The notes under the pieces were generated by a model. It had not been told where the DNA came from. It saw only the letters and a program-made list of their open reading frames with translations, and searched no databases. From the NCBI GenBank assembly GCA_043228905.1, contig JBHGNT010000013.1:12152001-12216000 (forward strand): 64,000 bases of DNA, read 5' to 3'. This stretch comes from Azolla caroliniana. Lineage: Eukaryota > Polypodiophyta. A program made the translations under genes and the position numbers. Within the stretch, counting starts at the first letter, position 1, and every line of letters starts with the position of its first letter. Of the stretch, positions 45,099 through 56,935 are shown piece by piece.

Positions 45099-45477
45099 GT
45101 AGCTTCTTCTTCGCAACAGCAGGACGAAACTAGCTATATCGCCATAGCCAGAAGCTTTACTGCTGCTACTTTACTTACTCCCCTCCATCTCGCTCTTTCA
45201 TAGCTCCCTCCCTCCCTCCCTCCATTTCTAGGCTTATCATTACCGAGGAAGAATTAACATCTCCACCTTCCTCTCTTCTCTTGATTTCACAAACCAGTAC
45301 TTTTTTTTTTTTTCTGTCGGTTGTTTCTCGCCATTGCTGCTGCTTCATCCTGCTGTTGCCTTCATCTACTGCCACCAAAGGCTGCCTTTTCCTTCCTCAC
45401 CTGCTTTGATTCATCTTCTGCTTCGACCGAGCTTCCATTCCACTAATAGTTCTGAGACTGCGCCGCCGAACCGATCG
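44400..45477 (+). promoter_or_regulatory. promoter and 5' UTR region of the DUF630/632 gene, microsatellite-rich
   Basis: It holds GA runs (44487-44503, 44583-44617), a GGAC/GGCG run (44753-44792), CA (44907-44938), CT (44953-44980), a long CT run (45056-45093), CCCT repeats (45205-45224) and a T run (45301-45313). TATTAAATA near 44743 is the nearest TATA-like site. CT-rich leaders are common in plant core promoters and 5' UTRs. The transcription start cannot be fixed from sequence. Confidence 0.5.
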
Positions 45478-48400
45478 ATGGGTTGCATCCACTCTCGCCC
45501 TGGTGGGGAAGACGACGTCGTTCGTCGCTTCAATGCTCGCAAGCGTTTCATGAAGCAAGCTGTCCTTCATCGCCATGCCTTCGCCTCAGCTCACTATGCT
45601 TACCTCCTCGCTCTTCGGAACACCGGCTCTGCCCTCCGCCAGTTTGCAGAGGGAGAAGCTAAAGAAGGCACCAGCCCTCGGAGTGGTCACGGCGGCTCCA
45701 ATCTCCAGCCTCCCCCTCCACCCCCGCTTCTTATGCCTCCTCATTCACTGTCTTCTATCTCCCGCCATAGCCACCGTGCTTCTGCTAGCTTCCATGGTTC
45801 TTCATCTCCTCCACCGAACTCTAACAATCGCTCATTAGATCGCGCAGGAGATCAGAATTGGTCTCCTGGCTCTTCTCCCGATCAGAAGTCGGACACTCCT
45901 CCCCCACCTTCTCCGCCGAAATCGGCTTGGGACATCTTCAATCCATTTCGTCCTACCAGTCCTCCTTTCCAAATAAATGATGGAAGCTCGCATCGCCGAA
46001 ACCGAAGGAATAGGAGGCACCAGGCTAGATCGGGGTATTATAACAATGGTTATGGAGATGACAGTGGTCAAGGTGTTCGAGGTGTAGAAACAGATCAAAG
46101 CACGCTGTCTAAATGGGAGAGCAACAACCGAGATTTCTCTTCTGTTGTAAGGATTGATGGTGTGGAGAAAGATTTGCTCGATATAGTGAAGGACTTAGAC
46201 GAGCAATTTCTTAAAGCTTACACCTGCGGAGCATCTGTTTCGAAGCTCTTGGAGACAAGGAAAGGAAACTTCATGAACGAAGGAAAAGGTGTGAAAAACG
46301 AAGTTTTTCTTGTTTCCTTTTTTGCTTTACGCCTTTTTTTTCCCTTTCATCGAGTGCATTTTTTATTAATCAACATTATTTCCTACTTTGATCTTATTAC
46401 TATACTTTACCTACGTGCTTTCTTTGCGAAACCTTTATCATGCATCAAGGAATTCATGATTTTCGTCTCGCAGAAACTGTATCCCTTCATGCCTTGGCTC
46501 CTATCACAGTATGTGAGCGTTAAAGTTCCTTTTTTTTCTCTAACAGAAGATATGTGTTGTGGCTAGAAGCTCATGATTTCGTCCGTCAGATTTACCACAT
46601 TTCTCCTCACCTCATAGCTGGTTCACGCAATTTTGTTGATAGTCGAAGTCCTCACGTTTCTAATACGACGAAAAAATTCATTATCTGTGTCAATTGTCTT
46701 CCACATCATTTCATGCCTAATGTCTCAAGGTCTATAAGCGTTAAGCCTTCTATTTATATCACACAATCAATTTGTCACGCAACAAAAATTTCAATATCGT
46801 CTTCTGGAAGAAATGTTTTCGATTATCTGATTGCTAAGTCCACTCGGTCTGTAAGCGTTAAAGCCCTAAATTTGTGAAACACTCTAGATAGAATATTACT
46901 TCTGTTGCCATTGCCTTTTGAATTCTTTCTCTCCCTTCCCAGTGTGTATATTCGTTAAACATGCGTTTTTGTTCTTAAGATCACAACCGCTGCAGAAATA
47001 AGGTTTCTTTTTTTGCTAATTAGCTGCGAATGGATTTTCTGGAAATGTGTTCGCTGCAATTACACATTGGGCCAAGAATCCCCTCTCTGGAGGGGACGAT
47101 GTGTACAGTGCAGATGCTGAGTTGCTAATGGGAAGTCACGCCCTAGTTCTTCAAAGGATTTACAGTTGGGAGAAAAAGCTTTTCAACGAAGTAAAGGTAA
47201 AGAGATAATGTATTTTATTATGGTATCATTTGCTGAATCTAAAGAGATGAGGGAATACAGGCTGGTGAGGCATTGCGGACTGAACATCAGAAGAAGTCTA
47301 TGCTTTTGCGAAGTCAAGAAGTGAAAGGGGAGGACCCGAATGTGATTGAACGAACTCGGGCTGTGATAAAGAGGCTTCATTCAGAGATTCTAGTGTCTTA
47401 CCAAGGTGTTGAATCAATCACCGCAGCTGTGAAGAAGGCAAGAGATGAAGAGCTTTATCCTCAGTTAATGGAATTGTCTGAAGGGTAAGTTTGGTGGTTT
47501 ACTGTACTTCTTTGTATGTGTAGAAGTTGTAAAAGCTGGTCCAATGAAGCTTGTAATTCTGGTTAGGTTATGTAGACGCCTTAGATGTTGCTATGAAGCT
47601 TGTAACTGTAGTTAGGTTATGTAGTTTGGTTCACTATTTAGGATTACTTCAGTATACTTTGGAGGTTCTCTTACCCTGATCCATAAACATCTATGTATAC
47701 CTGCACACCTGGAGTGGCTTGTTCTGTGTGACATATTTTTTTGCACAAAATTGACCACATAGGGGGATTCATGGCTTATATACAGTAAGCTTGTTTGGCT
47801 CTCAACTCCCTTTCATCACATCTTAAAAACATGCGATGGGTAAAAAGAGTGCCTAAACTTGTAATGTTTACAATCAATTGATCCGTGCTATACTCTATTT
47901 TGAAAAATTCGCCTCACGTGTATGTTTGCAGATTAATGTATATGTGGAGAACGATGCATGAGTGTCACGCCTATCAGAAGCGTGTGGTTCTTCACTTCAA
48001 GAGCTTGGATGCTTGGGCTACTAGCCATGATGCCACGACTGATTACCATCATCATGCTGCTGTAGAGCTGGAGAAGGAAATCAGCAACTGGCACGAGTGT
48101 TTCTGTAAACTCATCTCTTCTCACCGTGAATACGTTACTGCCCTAACTGGCTGGTCTCGTTTAAGCATGATGGAAATCGAAGTTCCCGATGACGGAAACA
48201 AAGAGAACGATCATTACATGGTAAATGAAGAAGCGGAGAACTCATCATCTTCTCCGCCTCGGAAGCCACCCGTCCCACCGACTGTGAGCTTATGCGAGGA
48301 GTGGCAGAAGACGCTCGACCGTTTGCCCGACAAAGTGGCCTCAGAGGCGATCAAGAGCTTCTCTGCGGTTGTGCACGCGTTGGTAACGCAGCAGACGGAG

Positions 48401-48904
48401 GAGCTGAAGCAGAAGAAGAAGGTGGAGAGGATAACGAAGAGGCTCGAGAAGAAGATAAACGATCTACATGTAGCGGAAAAGAAGGCGGCCGCAGCCGAGG
48501 CGGAGGCGGCCTTGGCCTTGACAAGGGCGGGCGGGGGCGGGAGCCGGAGGTCCGAAGAGGAAACGGGAGAAGACGAGAGCGAGAGTAGTGATTCGGAGAC
48601 CCGTGTGACTGAGGACAACTACTCGGTGGCGAGCCCGAGAGACCCGTTGACGGAACGGAAGGCGGCCGTGGACTTGCTGAAGAGGAAGCTGGAGAACGAG
48701 AGGATGAAGTACGAGAAGTGCGTGCAGGACACTCGGATCCTCACGATGAACAACATGCAGACGGGGCTGCCGGGGGTCTTCGAGGCCGTTACGGGTTTCG
48801 CGGCCGTGTGCGGCCAAGCCTTCCAAGCACTCTACAATGAGGCCTGCAACAGGAACACTGGTGGTGGAGCCAGCAGCACAAGTCAATATGGGCGCCAATA
48901 CTGA
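45478..48904 (+). CDS. DUF630/DUF632 family protein (NRG2-like), four exons, 726 aa
   Basis: Exons 45478-46288, 47024-47196, 47261-47484 and 47932-48904. All introns are GT-AG, the phases fit (1, 0, 2) and the total is 2,181 nt with stop. The N-terminus MGCIHSRPGG is the conserved DUF630 start (residues 1-60, VRRFNARKRFMKQAV..RHAFASAHYAYL), with Gly2 and Cys3 suited to myristoylation and palmitoylation, so membrane association is likely. A Pro/Ser-rich region holds the family AWDIFNPF motif (about 155-165). DUF632 spans about 225-555 (VEKDLLDIVKDLDEQFLKAY, WEKKLFNEVK, LMYMWRTMHECH, WHECFCKLISSHREYV, WQKTLDRLPD), then a Lys/Glu/Ala coiled coil and acidic tail. In Arabidopsis a member (NRG2) acts in nitrate signalling; others are uncharacterised, so that role is not assigned here. 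Confidence 0.92.
46289..47023 (+). other. intron 1 of the DUF630/632 gene (735 bp)
   Basis: GTGTGAAA donor and CTAATTAG acceptor join phase 1 and keep the DUF632 frame (NEGK to ANGFSGNVF). The intron is T-rich. Introns 2 (47197-47260, 64 bp) and 3 (47485-47931, 447 bp) also have clear GT and AG ends. Confidence 0.88.
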
Positions 48905-49486
48905 AGGAAAAGAGAACCCCAAAAAACAATGAAAAAGATGCTGCCAGGAAAGTAGTGGTACTCATTCTCATATGGAAGAAAAGATTTCTCAATTTCCCCG
49001 GCCGTTTGTATTTTGTTTCTTGTCTTCCCGGTTTTGCCGTACTTTTTTGAAAGGGAGGTGGGGCCTTTGTCTGTACGGCTTTTTTTTTGCTATATGTTTT
49101 CTTTTGAAACAAAAAAAAGAAGAAGAATTTGATTACTATGATTAGTATAGATCTGGGTGCCGATAGGTTCCCATCCAGACCGTACCGACGGAGTGAAATG
49201 TCACATCTTTTAGGTCATCTTTCGATTGACCTTACTACTACTAGTTTTCTTGTTTTAGAACAGCTTTCCAACTCCTTCTTTCATCTTATTTCTTTCAGTA
49301 GTGCTAATGCCGCCTCACGAATTTGTATCTTATATATACATATATATAAATACATATGATTATATGTATCTTCATCTATCTATATTCGTACCCTCCCCAT
49401 AATTGTCTTTTCTTTTGCTTCTTTTTAACGTTTGAAATGGTGCATTGATGCGTTTGACCGAGGCTTGGAAACGTTGTGATAGCTTG
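48905..49486 (+). other. 3' UTR and downstream flank of the DUF630/632 gene
   Basis: T-rich sequence after the stop, with TTTGTATTTTG and several poly-T runs. I see no clear AATAAA within the first 200 bp, which is normal for plant genes. No other gene is seen. Confidence 0.5.
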
Positions 49487-50215
49487 GAAATGGTGCTTTT
49501 TTTTACCCATCATTTTCATGTATTCTTTATATATATAGGTTCTCATGTACCTCATGAAATACCTTTTGTTGTAATTGACGTGGTAATTTCTATTGGTTTG
49601 CAAGATATGACGACCGTGGACAAGTAAGTTAGTGGTGTTGGTACCAGCTGGTAGCATTGTAGTGATTGAACAAACAAACATCTTGATATGCCATTTGACA
49701 GGCTATGATTTACCCAACATTTGCAAATTTTACGTGTGATTCGAGTGAACAATTTTCATCATTTGACAGAATTGATGTGATTGTATTTTCTACAATAGAT
49801 GACAAGTGACTGAATGTGGTGTAGGTTGAATACCAGATAGTAGCAGTGTTGTGATTTGAATATCTCGATAAGCCATTTGCCAGGCTATCATTATATCCAT
49901 CATTTGCATGTCTTCTCCTTGTGTAGCTATATTCCCATGTACTTCATGCAGTAGTACTGGTCTATATGTGGAAATTGATGTGAAATTGTATTTGCTTGCA
50001 AGAGCTGATATGATAGTATGAGTGTAACCAAGCTAGTATTTGTGGAAATTTATGTGATATTGTATTTGCTTGCAAGAGATGATATGATAGTATGACTGTA
50101 ATTTTTAACCAAGCTAGTATTTGTGGAAATTGATGTTGAATTGTATGATGATAGTATGACTGTAACCAAGCTAGTGGAGTTGATACCAAGCAGTTGTAAC
50201 ATACTGTCTTCATTT
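49487..50215. repeat. degenerate tandem repeats downstream of the gene
   Basis: A unit of about 395 bp occurs twice: ACCCATCATTTTCATGT...CATGTACCTCATG and ATCCATCATTTGCATGT...CATGTACTTCATG, each followed by (A/T)GATGTG-type, GGTACCAG and GCCATTTG(A/C)CAGGCTAT blocks. From about 49968 a shorter 75-85 bp unit (TATTTGCTTGCAAGAG, TATGATAGTATGA, AACCAAGCTAGT) recurs three times. Confidence 0.65.
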
Positions 50216-53200
50216 GTCACTTACTAAGCTATGTAAATATTGTTCCATTTGAAAGCTTGAAACTTATCAAAATAACATTGAAAAGTTGAATTTGAATTTG
50301 GCTACCTTGTTTAGTCTAATGCTGTAGAACACAAAGGATGATTTTGTGAATTAAAGCAGTTTCAGATAGGACATCACAAGACTAATGTAGTCATTTTCTT
50401 ATTGGAGAGTAGTAGCACATTTAGTTCATGAAATCTTATTATTTGGAAATCTCCTTTGGTAGTAGCTATTGTAAGACTTAATCTTTCATTATTGTCATAT
50501 CAATGTTTGGAAATTGGATGTATACCTATGGATTTCCTCTTAAGTTTCTAGTGATTACTTGTCTAACCATGTGTACCATTTCTTATGCATACAAATATGC
50601 TACAGTAAATTTTCGTAAACTTTATTCCAAGGACATGTAATTGTGTAATGTACCAAAAGCAAGTACAAATAATCTAACCAAGGGTAGTTGCACACACAAT
50701 CTCTTGAACAATGACCATTGCATTGTTCTTTTTTAATTTCATCTTGGGGTTAGACTTTTGTTTTCGATCATCATCTCTTCGATTTCGAACCAGCCTTTAT
50801 AAAACCACTTTATGATGACATTACAATATAACATATATAACATCTACACTCATGTTTCTGCTTGTCCACACTTTGGATGTGATGCAATCAAACCTAATGA
50901 ATGATTGGAATTGAATAATGTTAATTGCTAAATTTTCCGTACTTGTAATCTCTATTTTTTCAAGAAAGTTAATTATGGTAACGAATGCTATGTGGAAAAT
51001 AGTTCATCGATATATGATAATGACTGTTGCCTATGTATGTATGAGCTTTGATGGTTGAGGTACTAGGATGTAAAATGTACGGCGAACTCTCTACTAGTCT
51101 TGATGTTGGAACACACATTTTTTCTGTTTCATTGTTCGTTTTATGTAGATTAACTAGGATAATGTTGAAAACATCTCAAAATCCGTAAGGGTCGTTGTTG
51201 TATGTGATTATTGTGCAAAGCTCCCATTCCCTCACTTATAAGTTGAAATGCCTCACCTTTTGGTTATGGTGAGGATTGTTTGATAAGAATAGTTGTTTTA
51301 GATGCTTCATGAATCCTTACTATAGATATCCTTCGATGTACACATTGTTATTTCATGATACCCTTCCCCTATCCATGAAATACAATTCAAGAGTTGTCAA
51401 TTAAATGTAGAGAGAATAACAAGTCTAATCAGTATCGAAAATTGAAGCCTTCAACGATCCTCCACATTGTCCCTTCATGTTGAAAATGTCTGAGCCATTG
51501 AGAACAAACTTCAAACTTCGAATAGCCATCTATAAAATAGTCTTGTAAATCAGCCACAATCACAAATTTTCAAAGTAAACATTTCATATTTTATGCGGAT
51601 TAAGTTATGAGGTCCCAAGACATACAAAAAGGTTAACCTTCAAAAATGAAAACTAAGATGTCTTTCAAATTTCAAGACCAACCATGGGTGCTCATTGTTT
51701 AACAGTTGTGTCGTACCACATGAGTTGCAACATCTATATTTATTCATCCCGTTTAATTAATTCGGAAATATCTCAAATTGCAAATAAAATCAGGAACAAG
51801 GACTTGAGATTCCCTTCAAGGGAATCCCTTTTTATATTCCGCTAGGCAACGACCGCCAACTTTCAAATTGTGATGTAGCTATAAAAAGATGCTAGTCTGG
51901 TCCCTTGAACATGCATATTCACGTACACACTCATAACTTAGTTCCATTGCCCCACATTATCCAAGGGTAATTTGTAGTTTTAGGACAATGTGAAATCTAA
52001 ACTGTCTTACTGTTTGCATCTAGTTAAACATTTTTTACTACTTGAAAAAAAATAAAATTTTGATGGCATTTTTGAAATGTTACATTATTTGAATCTTCCT
52101 ATTTTTCATATTATTGTCTCATGTGTAATTTCATACTTCTTGGAAGGTAAAAGAATCGTGTTACTTTGATTGCAGATGTTGACCCTAGAACCATGGGATG
52201 AAGGTGACTGATTGACCACGTGTTACTTTGTTTTAGTCTAATGCTGAGCATAAATTTGAGAATCGGCGCCAAGTTTGGAAAAGAATGAGGGTTAGAGTTG
52301 TTATGCACAAGAATTATGGTCTTTTTATCACAAAAGTGATTAATTAAACAAATAATTGTCATTATTCTACAAACGAAGAATTTGGATTGTCATTTTATAG
52401 TTTAGCAAGGTGGTTGCATTTGGTCTTGTTTCCACAACATGTCTTCCTTGTATATAGGAATCGAGTTATAGGAATGCAAATAAAACAAAAAAGGAAAATT
52501 ACCTAAGTGCACATACATATATGTATTGGAAATTCAAAAACGCAAGTTGGGTTGTTTTCAAAATTGCACACATACACATACACATGATTCAAGGTTAGGT
52601 TCCTAATCACATGAAACTGGAGACTAGGCACAATACACTTCATGTAGCATAACATAATACAAAATCCTTCTTGGAGGAAAACATGTACTAGGGTTTAATA
52701 TTCATGTAATTTGAAAGGTTACGACACTCATAATGATAGAAATCAATTCAAATGTTGTATGTTACACTCTAGGGGGAAACACACAAGTCAAACAACAACT
52801 AGAGATTCTCACTTTAAAAGGACGTAGGTCTAATGCACACTATTTCATGACCAAAAGAAAGTTGACTCGAAGATGCATTGGACATAAAGAAATGTTTAAA
52901 AGCTCCACTTTGCATCTAGTTACTTACGTGATGTTCTTTTCATATAGTGGAACACCAACTTCTAACCAATGTTTTGTAGAAAATTACAAAAATTCCTAGA
53001 AAAACCCCATCCTTTACACCAACTTTAATATAGTAAAAACTTGTGTTGGTTTAATTTTCGTAAAAAGACAAAAACATGTGTTTTAAAGTTCTTGGCATAT
53101 GATATGAGAGTAGTCAACCATGATCTTTTGATACCAAGATAATTCTTTGGATTGTGCAACAAGGAGATATTATTTGGCACACGCTTGCAAAAGGGGATAA

Positions 53201-54125
53201 GAGCTAAGAGCACACAGACCAAATTTTAGGTTTATTTTGAAGGCCAAGTTAAAACCAATCTCGAGAAGCATGTTTTCCACAACATTTATCAAACTTTTAG
53301 CACGCATTTGCATACATTATAGATGAAGTGCCACGACATGTTTGTCTCTTGTAAATTATATAAAACAAGTAGTTTGATAAAGGTATATCATGGTTTGACA
53401 TTTGATTTGTGTTGGAACAACTCCCTATGGAAATTAATGTGACAATAAATTTTTTAACATGCTACGTTGTTGATAAAAATGATAATTCTAACTTCTTACC
53501 ATTATCTTGGTTTTCTGAAAAACACAATAGGATACAACTACTCTAGGCATCCTACATTGTATATTATATAAAATCGTAGATGCTACAAGGAATGCCCACT
53601 AAGGAATGTATGGAAATGTCATTGAAGATCGTGGTAAATGTTGGCAAAACATAAAGAAGGATTATTAGACATTTGAACAATCAAATGTATAGCACATGTT
53701 CTTAGAGATTGCAAAGATCTCACTAAGCAATTAAACTAATTGGGCTTTACCTATGAAAAGGTAGAATTACATATATTCAACGTCCCCAACCAATAAATGG
53801 CTAAGATTGTACTAGAATCTCATGAGAATGCTATAATATGGTAAACCTGTGAATCTCATGTACTTTGTTGCAAAGACGCTTCAGTCTTTGAGTACTCTCA
53901 CTATGTTGCTTGGTTGTTACCCTCATTGAGGTGTTCTTTCTCTAAATATTATACCATGAACGACCAAATCTTGTTACAATTAATTGCTTGGATTGAATAA
54001 TTTCTATTTGGTTTGTAATTTCTCCCAACATGAACATGTCATCCCATGTGAGCTATCTTCAAAAGAGGTACATTAGGCATCTTGTGTGAACTCTCTCAAA
54101 ATATGATTTGTTGTGGTGACTCGTG
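50216..54125. other. AT-rich intergenic DNA, nothing recognised
   Basis: No frame above about 90 codons, no RNA gene and no mobile-element signature that I can support. Confidence 0.55.
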
Positions 54126-54310
54126 AGAAAGAAAGAAAGATATATTAACGTCTTCTAAGGCCAAAATTGGCCCATGAGACAATTGGTTTACAACAAAATG
54201 AATATTTATCCAGTCATCATAACTAAAATAAAATAAAGTAAACATAGAACTTAAGCTAAAAGAGTTCTAGTAGTGTACAATACGTGGTATACTCGATAAA
54301 GGAAGTGACT

Positions 54311-54583
54311 TTACACTAATCCTAATTTTATTTCTACCCAAGCCTCTCGAAAAGAAGTGGGGGGGTCAAAGGGTTTTGATGTGGGTGTGACCTGTGGTTC
54401 TAATGTAGAGAGTGCCCTAGCCATGGCTTCTAGGCGGTGTATCTCATGTTCCCTTATTTTCATTATTGCTTCCACACCACGTCGAGTTTCTTTGAAACCC
54501 GACACCTGAGGACGTCTGGTTCTTCTTTGGTTTTCTGCCTCATCAAGGGAAAGGCCGAGTGGTGCAAGTGTGTTGACATTCAT
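54311..54583 (-). CDS. small 3' frame of LINE K
   Basis: A 90-codon frame downstream of the RT C-terminal domain (RRTRRPQVSGFKETRRGVEAI, REHEIHRLEAMARALSTLE). It may be a shifted end of the LINE protein. No family is recognised. Confidence 0.35.
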   Translation of the reverse strand: MNVNTLAPLGLSLDEAENQRRTRRPQVSGFKETRRGVEAIMKIREHEIHRLEAMARALSTLEPQVTPTSKPFDPPTSFREAWVEIKLGLV

Positions 54584-54703
54584 TGTCTCCCCCTGTTCCT
54601 GAAAAACTTCATTTGTTACATGTTGGTAAACATTAGCAATATTATTGTCAACATTTTGTAACTTATTCTCTCTGTGTTGTTTTAGCTCTACAATGTATTT
54701 GCC

Positions 54704-55376
54704 TTATTTCTTTATATCTAGAGTATCTAATAGTTTGGGGAGGGTGGGAGAGGAAGCAAGTATGTCTTGGTATTTTGCCCTTATCTCGGCGTAGGTTGGG
54801 CACTTGCACGTAAAGTGATACTCATCCTCTATCTCTATGTGACATAACCTACATATCCTTTCCTCCCTAGGGACTCCATTAGTACGGCCATTCTCAATCT
54901 CAAGTTGGTGAGATGATATTCTAAGTTGTCCAATGGCAACCCTTAGTGCATGTGGTAAGAATACATCTAGATATTTTGGCCGCTTGATAAAACCTAACTC
55001 AGAGAAGTGCATGAAGTGTTCCTTATAGTACAACATTTTAGATGGGAGTGGCTCTCATGGGGCGATCCATTTATACCGAGTGTAAATTTACCATATGTCT
55101 TGGCATATTACTTTATTACGGTCCTCATGAGAGATTAAAGTGTTATCAATCGTGTGGTTGTACCTAAGGGGAGGTAGATTATTAATGTCTAGACCATTCG
55201 CAAGAAGCCAACTTACCATCATGCCATACCATGAGCTAGTATGGCCAGACTCATACAATGATCGAGAGGCCTTAAAGGCTTGATGAGATATTCTATCATG
55301 TGGTTGACTATGTATCCTATGAATAAAGACTACAAGTTGGAAAAGTGTTGAGTCTACTAACATTGGGCGTAACATG
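54704..55376 (-). pseudogene. LINE K C-terminal (post-RT) domain with zinc knuckle
   Basis: Minus strand from 55376: FMLRPMLVDSTLFQLVVFIHRI, a stop and gap near 55085, then YLDVFLPHALRVAIGQLRISSH and the Cys/His cluster CRLCHIEIEDEYHFTCKCP, typical of the zf-RVT-like end of plant LINE proteins. The start joins the RT half at 57273 once N and one AACTC copy are removed. Confidence 0.75.
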
Positions 55377-55427
55377 AACTCTGTCATGAATACAAAAGCA
55401 ACTCTGTCATGAATACAAAAGCATCAT

Positions 55428-55500
55428 GGCTTCACTTGGGCTTGAACCCAAGACCTTGCAATACATAATCAAGAATCTAACCATTAAGATAGCATATGAT
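55428..55500 (-). other. tRNA-like segment in the left end of N
   Basis: Minus strand: TATCTTAATGG (A-box-like) and GGTTCAAGCCC (B-box-like) with a CTTGG/CCAAG T-stem. Antisense to the LTR. The acceptor stem does not pair well, so it is not a functional tRNA gene. Confidence 0.55.
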
Positions 55501-55549
55501 CATATAAAATAATAAAAGCTACTTCTTGTAATAGATTGACTATTGTAAA

Positions 55550-55680
55550 TGTTCTGGAACATTCTAGAACATTCTAGAATATCCTAGAACATCTTAGAAT
55601 ATTCTAGGTCTAGAACATTCTAGAATATCCTAGAACTTCTTAGAATATTCTAGGTCTAGAACATTCTAGAACATTATAGA
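55550..55680 (+). promoter_or_regulatory. heat-shock-element array, left copy
   Basis: Repeated GAAnnTTCnnGAA blocks (GGAACATTCTAGAACATTC and similar), with two 46-bp higher units. This is the classical binding pattern of heat-shock factor trimers. Confidence 0.75.
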
Positions 55681-55727
55681 AATCACTAGGCTATAGGAAC
55701 CTATAAATATAGACATATAATTCTTTT

Positions 55728-56630
55728 GACAATGGTCCTCGACGTTGGGTCATATCGATCTCCATGGGCGTCGGCCTATCCATTGGGGCTGGGCTACGTG
55801 TTTGCTTGGGGTTTGAACTGGGCTATACGTTTGCCTTGGAGACGATTGTGCCGTTACTGATGCATAAGTTGGTGTGTTGTCACTCACATCAACGCTCAAA
55901 AAGACGATTATCTGCACCGTATTACTCGACTAATAGCTTCTGTAAGTGATTTTGGATCCTCGGGGAAGGTAAGACGTAAGTCCTTCACATCACTATGAAG
56001 ACCGGAATGAAATTGCTCCATTAGGGCTTGTTCATCCCAAGGAATATCACTTGCGATGAGACGAAAATTAGCTACATATGTTGAGGCTGGTTGATCACCT
56101 TGACGTAGTGTATGAATCTTGTTGATTGCCGTTCTTGCCCCATCTATATCTCTGAAGCAAGCCTTAAATTCTTTGACAAACTCCTCGAAATTATGTAGTA
56201 GAGGAGAATTTGTCTCTAGTAATGGAGCAAACCATGACAATGCTATGCCACTCAATAAGCTGCCCACTAACCCTACTCGTGATGCATCTGTCGGATAACG
56301 CGTGGGATGCATTTGGATTAACAACCGCACTTGATTCAAGAAGCCTCGGAAATGCGCCCTCGAACCATCAAATTTAGCCGGGAGACTAATTTTGGGCTCC
56401 TTAATACTTCCTTGATCTTCGACCCTTTGTTGTTGTAAAATTACAATTGTCGATTCTAATTGTTGCACATGTTGCGTAAACTCTTCTTCTTCTTGTTGCT
56501 TCTCCACAGTAACCTTTTGTAGATCCCCAAGAAGACGTTGATTCTCTAATTCGAGAGATGCGAACTTGGATTTAAGATTCTCCATTTCTGCCACAAGGGT
56601 GAGATATTCTTCTGAGTTCATGATATCCAT
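55728..56630 (-). pseudogene. gag gene of element N, truncated
   Basis: ATG 56630 in a good context (ACCATGG). Residues about 10-75 are a coiled coil (LENQRLLGDLQKVTVEKQQEEEE). The Ty3-type capsid region follows: KFDGSRAHFRGFLNQVRLLIQMHP, ALSWFAPLLE, FEEFVKEFKACF, YVANFRLIASDIPWDEQALMEQF. The main frame ends at 55908. The homologous linker continues in the next frame to PMEIDMTQRRGPLSK (near 55735), the segment that normally leads into the zinc knuckle, where the inverted U3 begins. Nucleocapsid and pol are absent. Confidence 0.85.
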
Positions 56631-56723
56631 GGTTTCGTGATGTTTATAGAGGAGGACAAGGGGGGGGGGGGGGGGGGGGGGAGAGAGAGAGAGAGAGAGA
56701 GAGAGCTTGAATTCGAATCAAAC
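56631..56723 (-). other. leader of N with poly-G/GA tract
   Basis: Between LTR and gag ATG lie 22 consecutive G (56660-56681) followed by a GA microsatellite to about 56705 on the plus strand. No TGG-type primer-binding site is evident next to the LTR. Confidence 0.6.
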
Positions 56724-56935
56724 TGTCAGAACCAAGAGAAAAGATAGAGTATAAAGAGATCACAACAAGAGAAGAATGAAGTGATAAGAGAAGAATGAAT
56801 GTATTAATAAGATAGAATGAAGATGGATACAAGATAGGCGACGAAAGCTTAAGACTAGTGTTGATTCGAATTGGTTTGAGAAGAATTATATGTCTATATT
56901 TGTAGGTTCCTATAGCCTAGTGATTTCTATATTTA

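Larger units (their letters stand above)
55382..55727 (+). repeat. left inverted end of N: U3 part of the LTR
   Basis: Plus-strand order: TGTCATGAATAC, an antisense tRNA-like block, the heat-shock-element array (55550-55680), GGCTATAGGAACC, TATAAATA (55702-55709). Homology to the right LTR stops at ATATAATTCTT. It matches 56880-57267 inverted, with fewer array units. The first 22 bp (TGTCATGAATACAAAAGC plus AACTC-like bases) are duplicated in tandem. Confidence 0.85.

Noticed and set aside
45334-45477. In-frame upstream extension of the DUF630/632 protein
   Set aside because: The extension has no family similarity and no ATG start; MGCIHSRPGG at 45478 is the conserved N-terminus.
46289-46566. 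Read-through of exon 1 into intron 1
   Set aside because: The sequence becomes hydrophobic and unlike DUF632; a GT donor at 46289 restores the domain with exon 2.
52111-52362. 83-codon minus-strand frame
   Set aside because: No motif, AT-rich context, likely chance.
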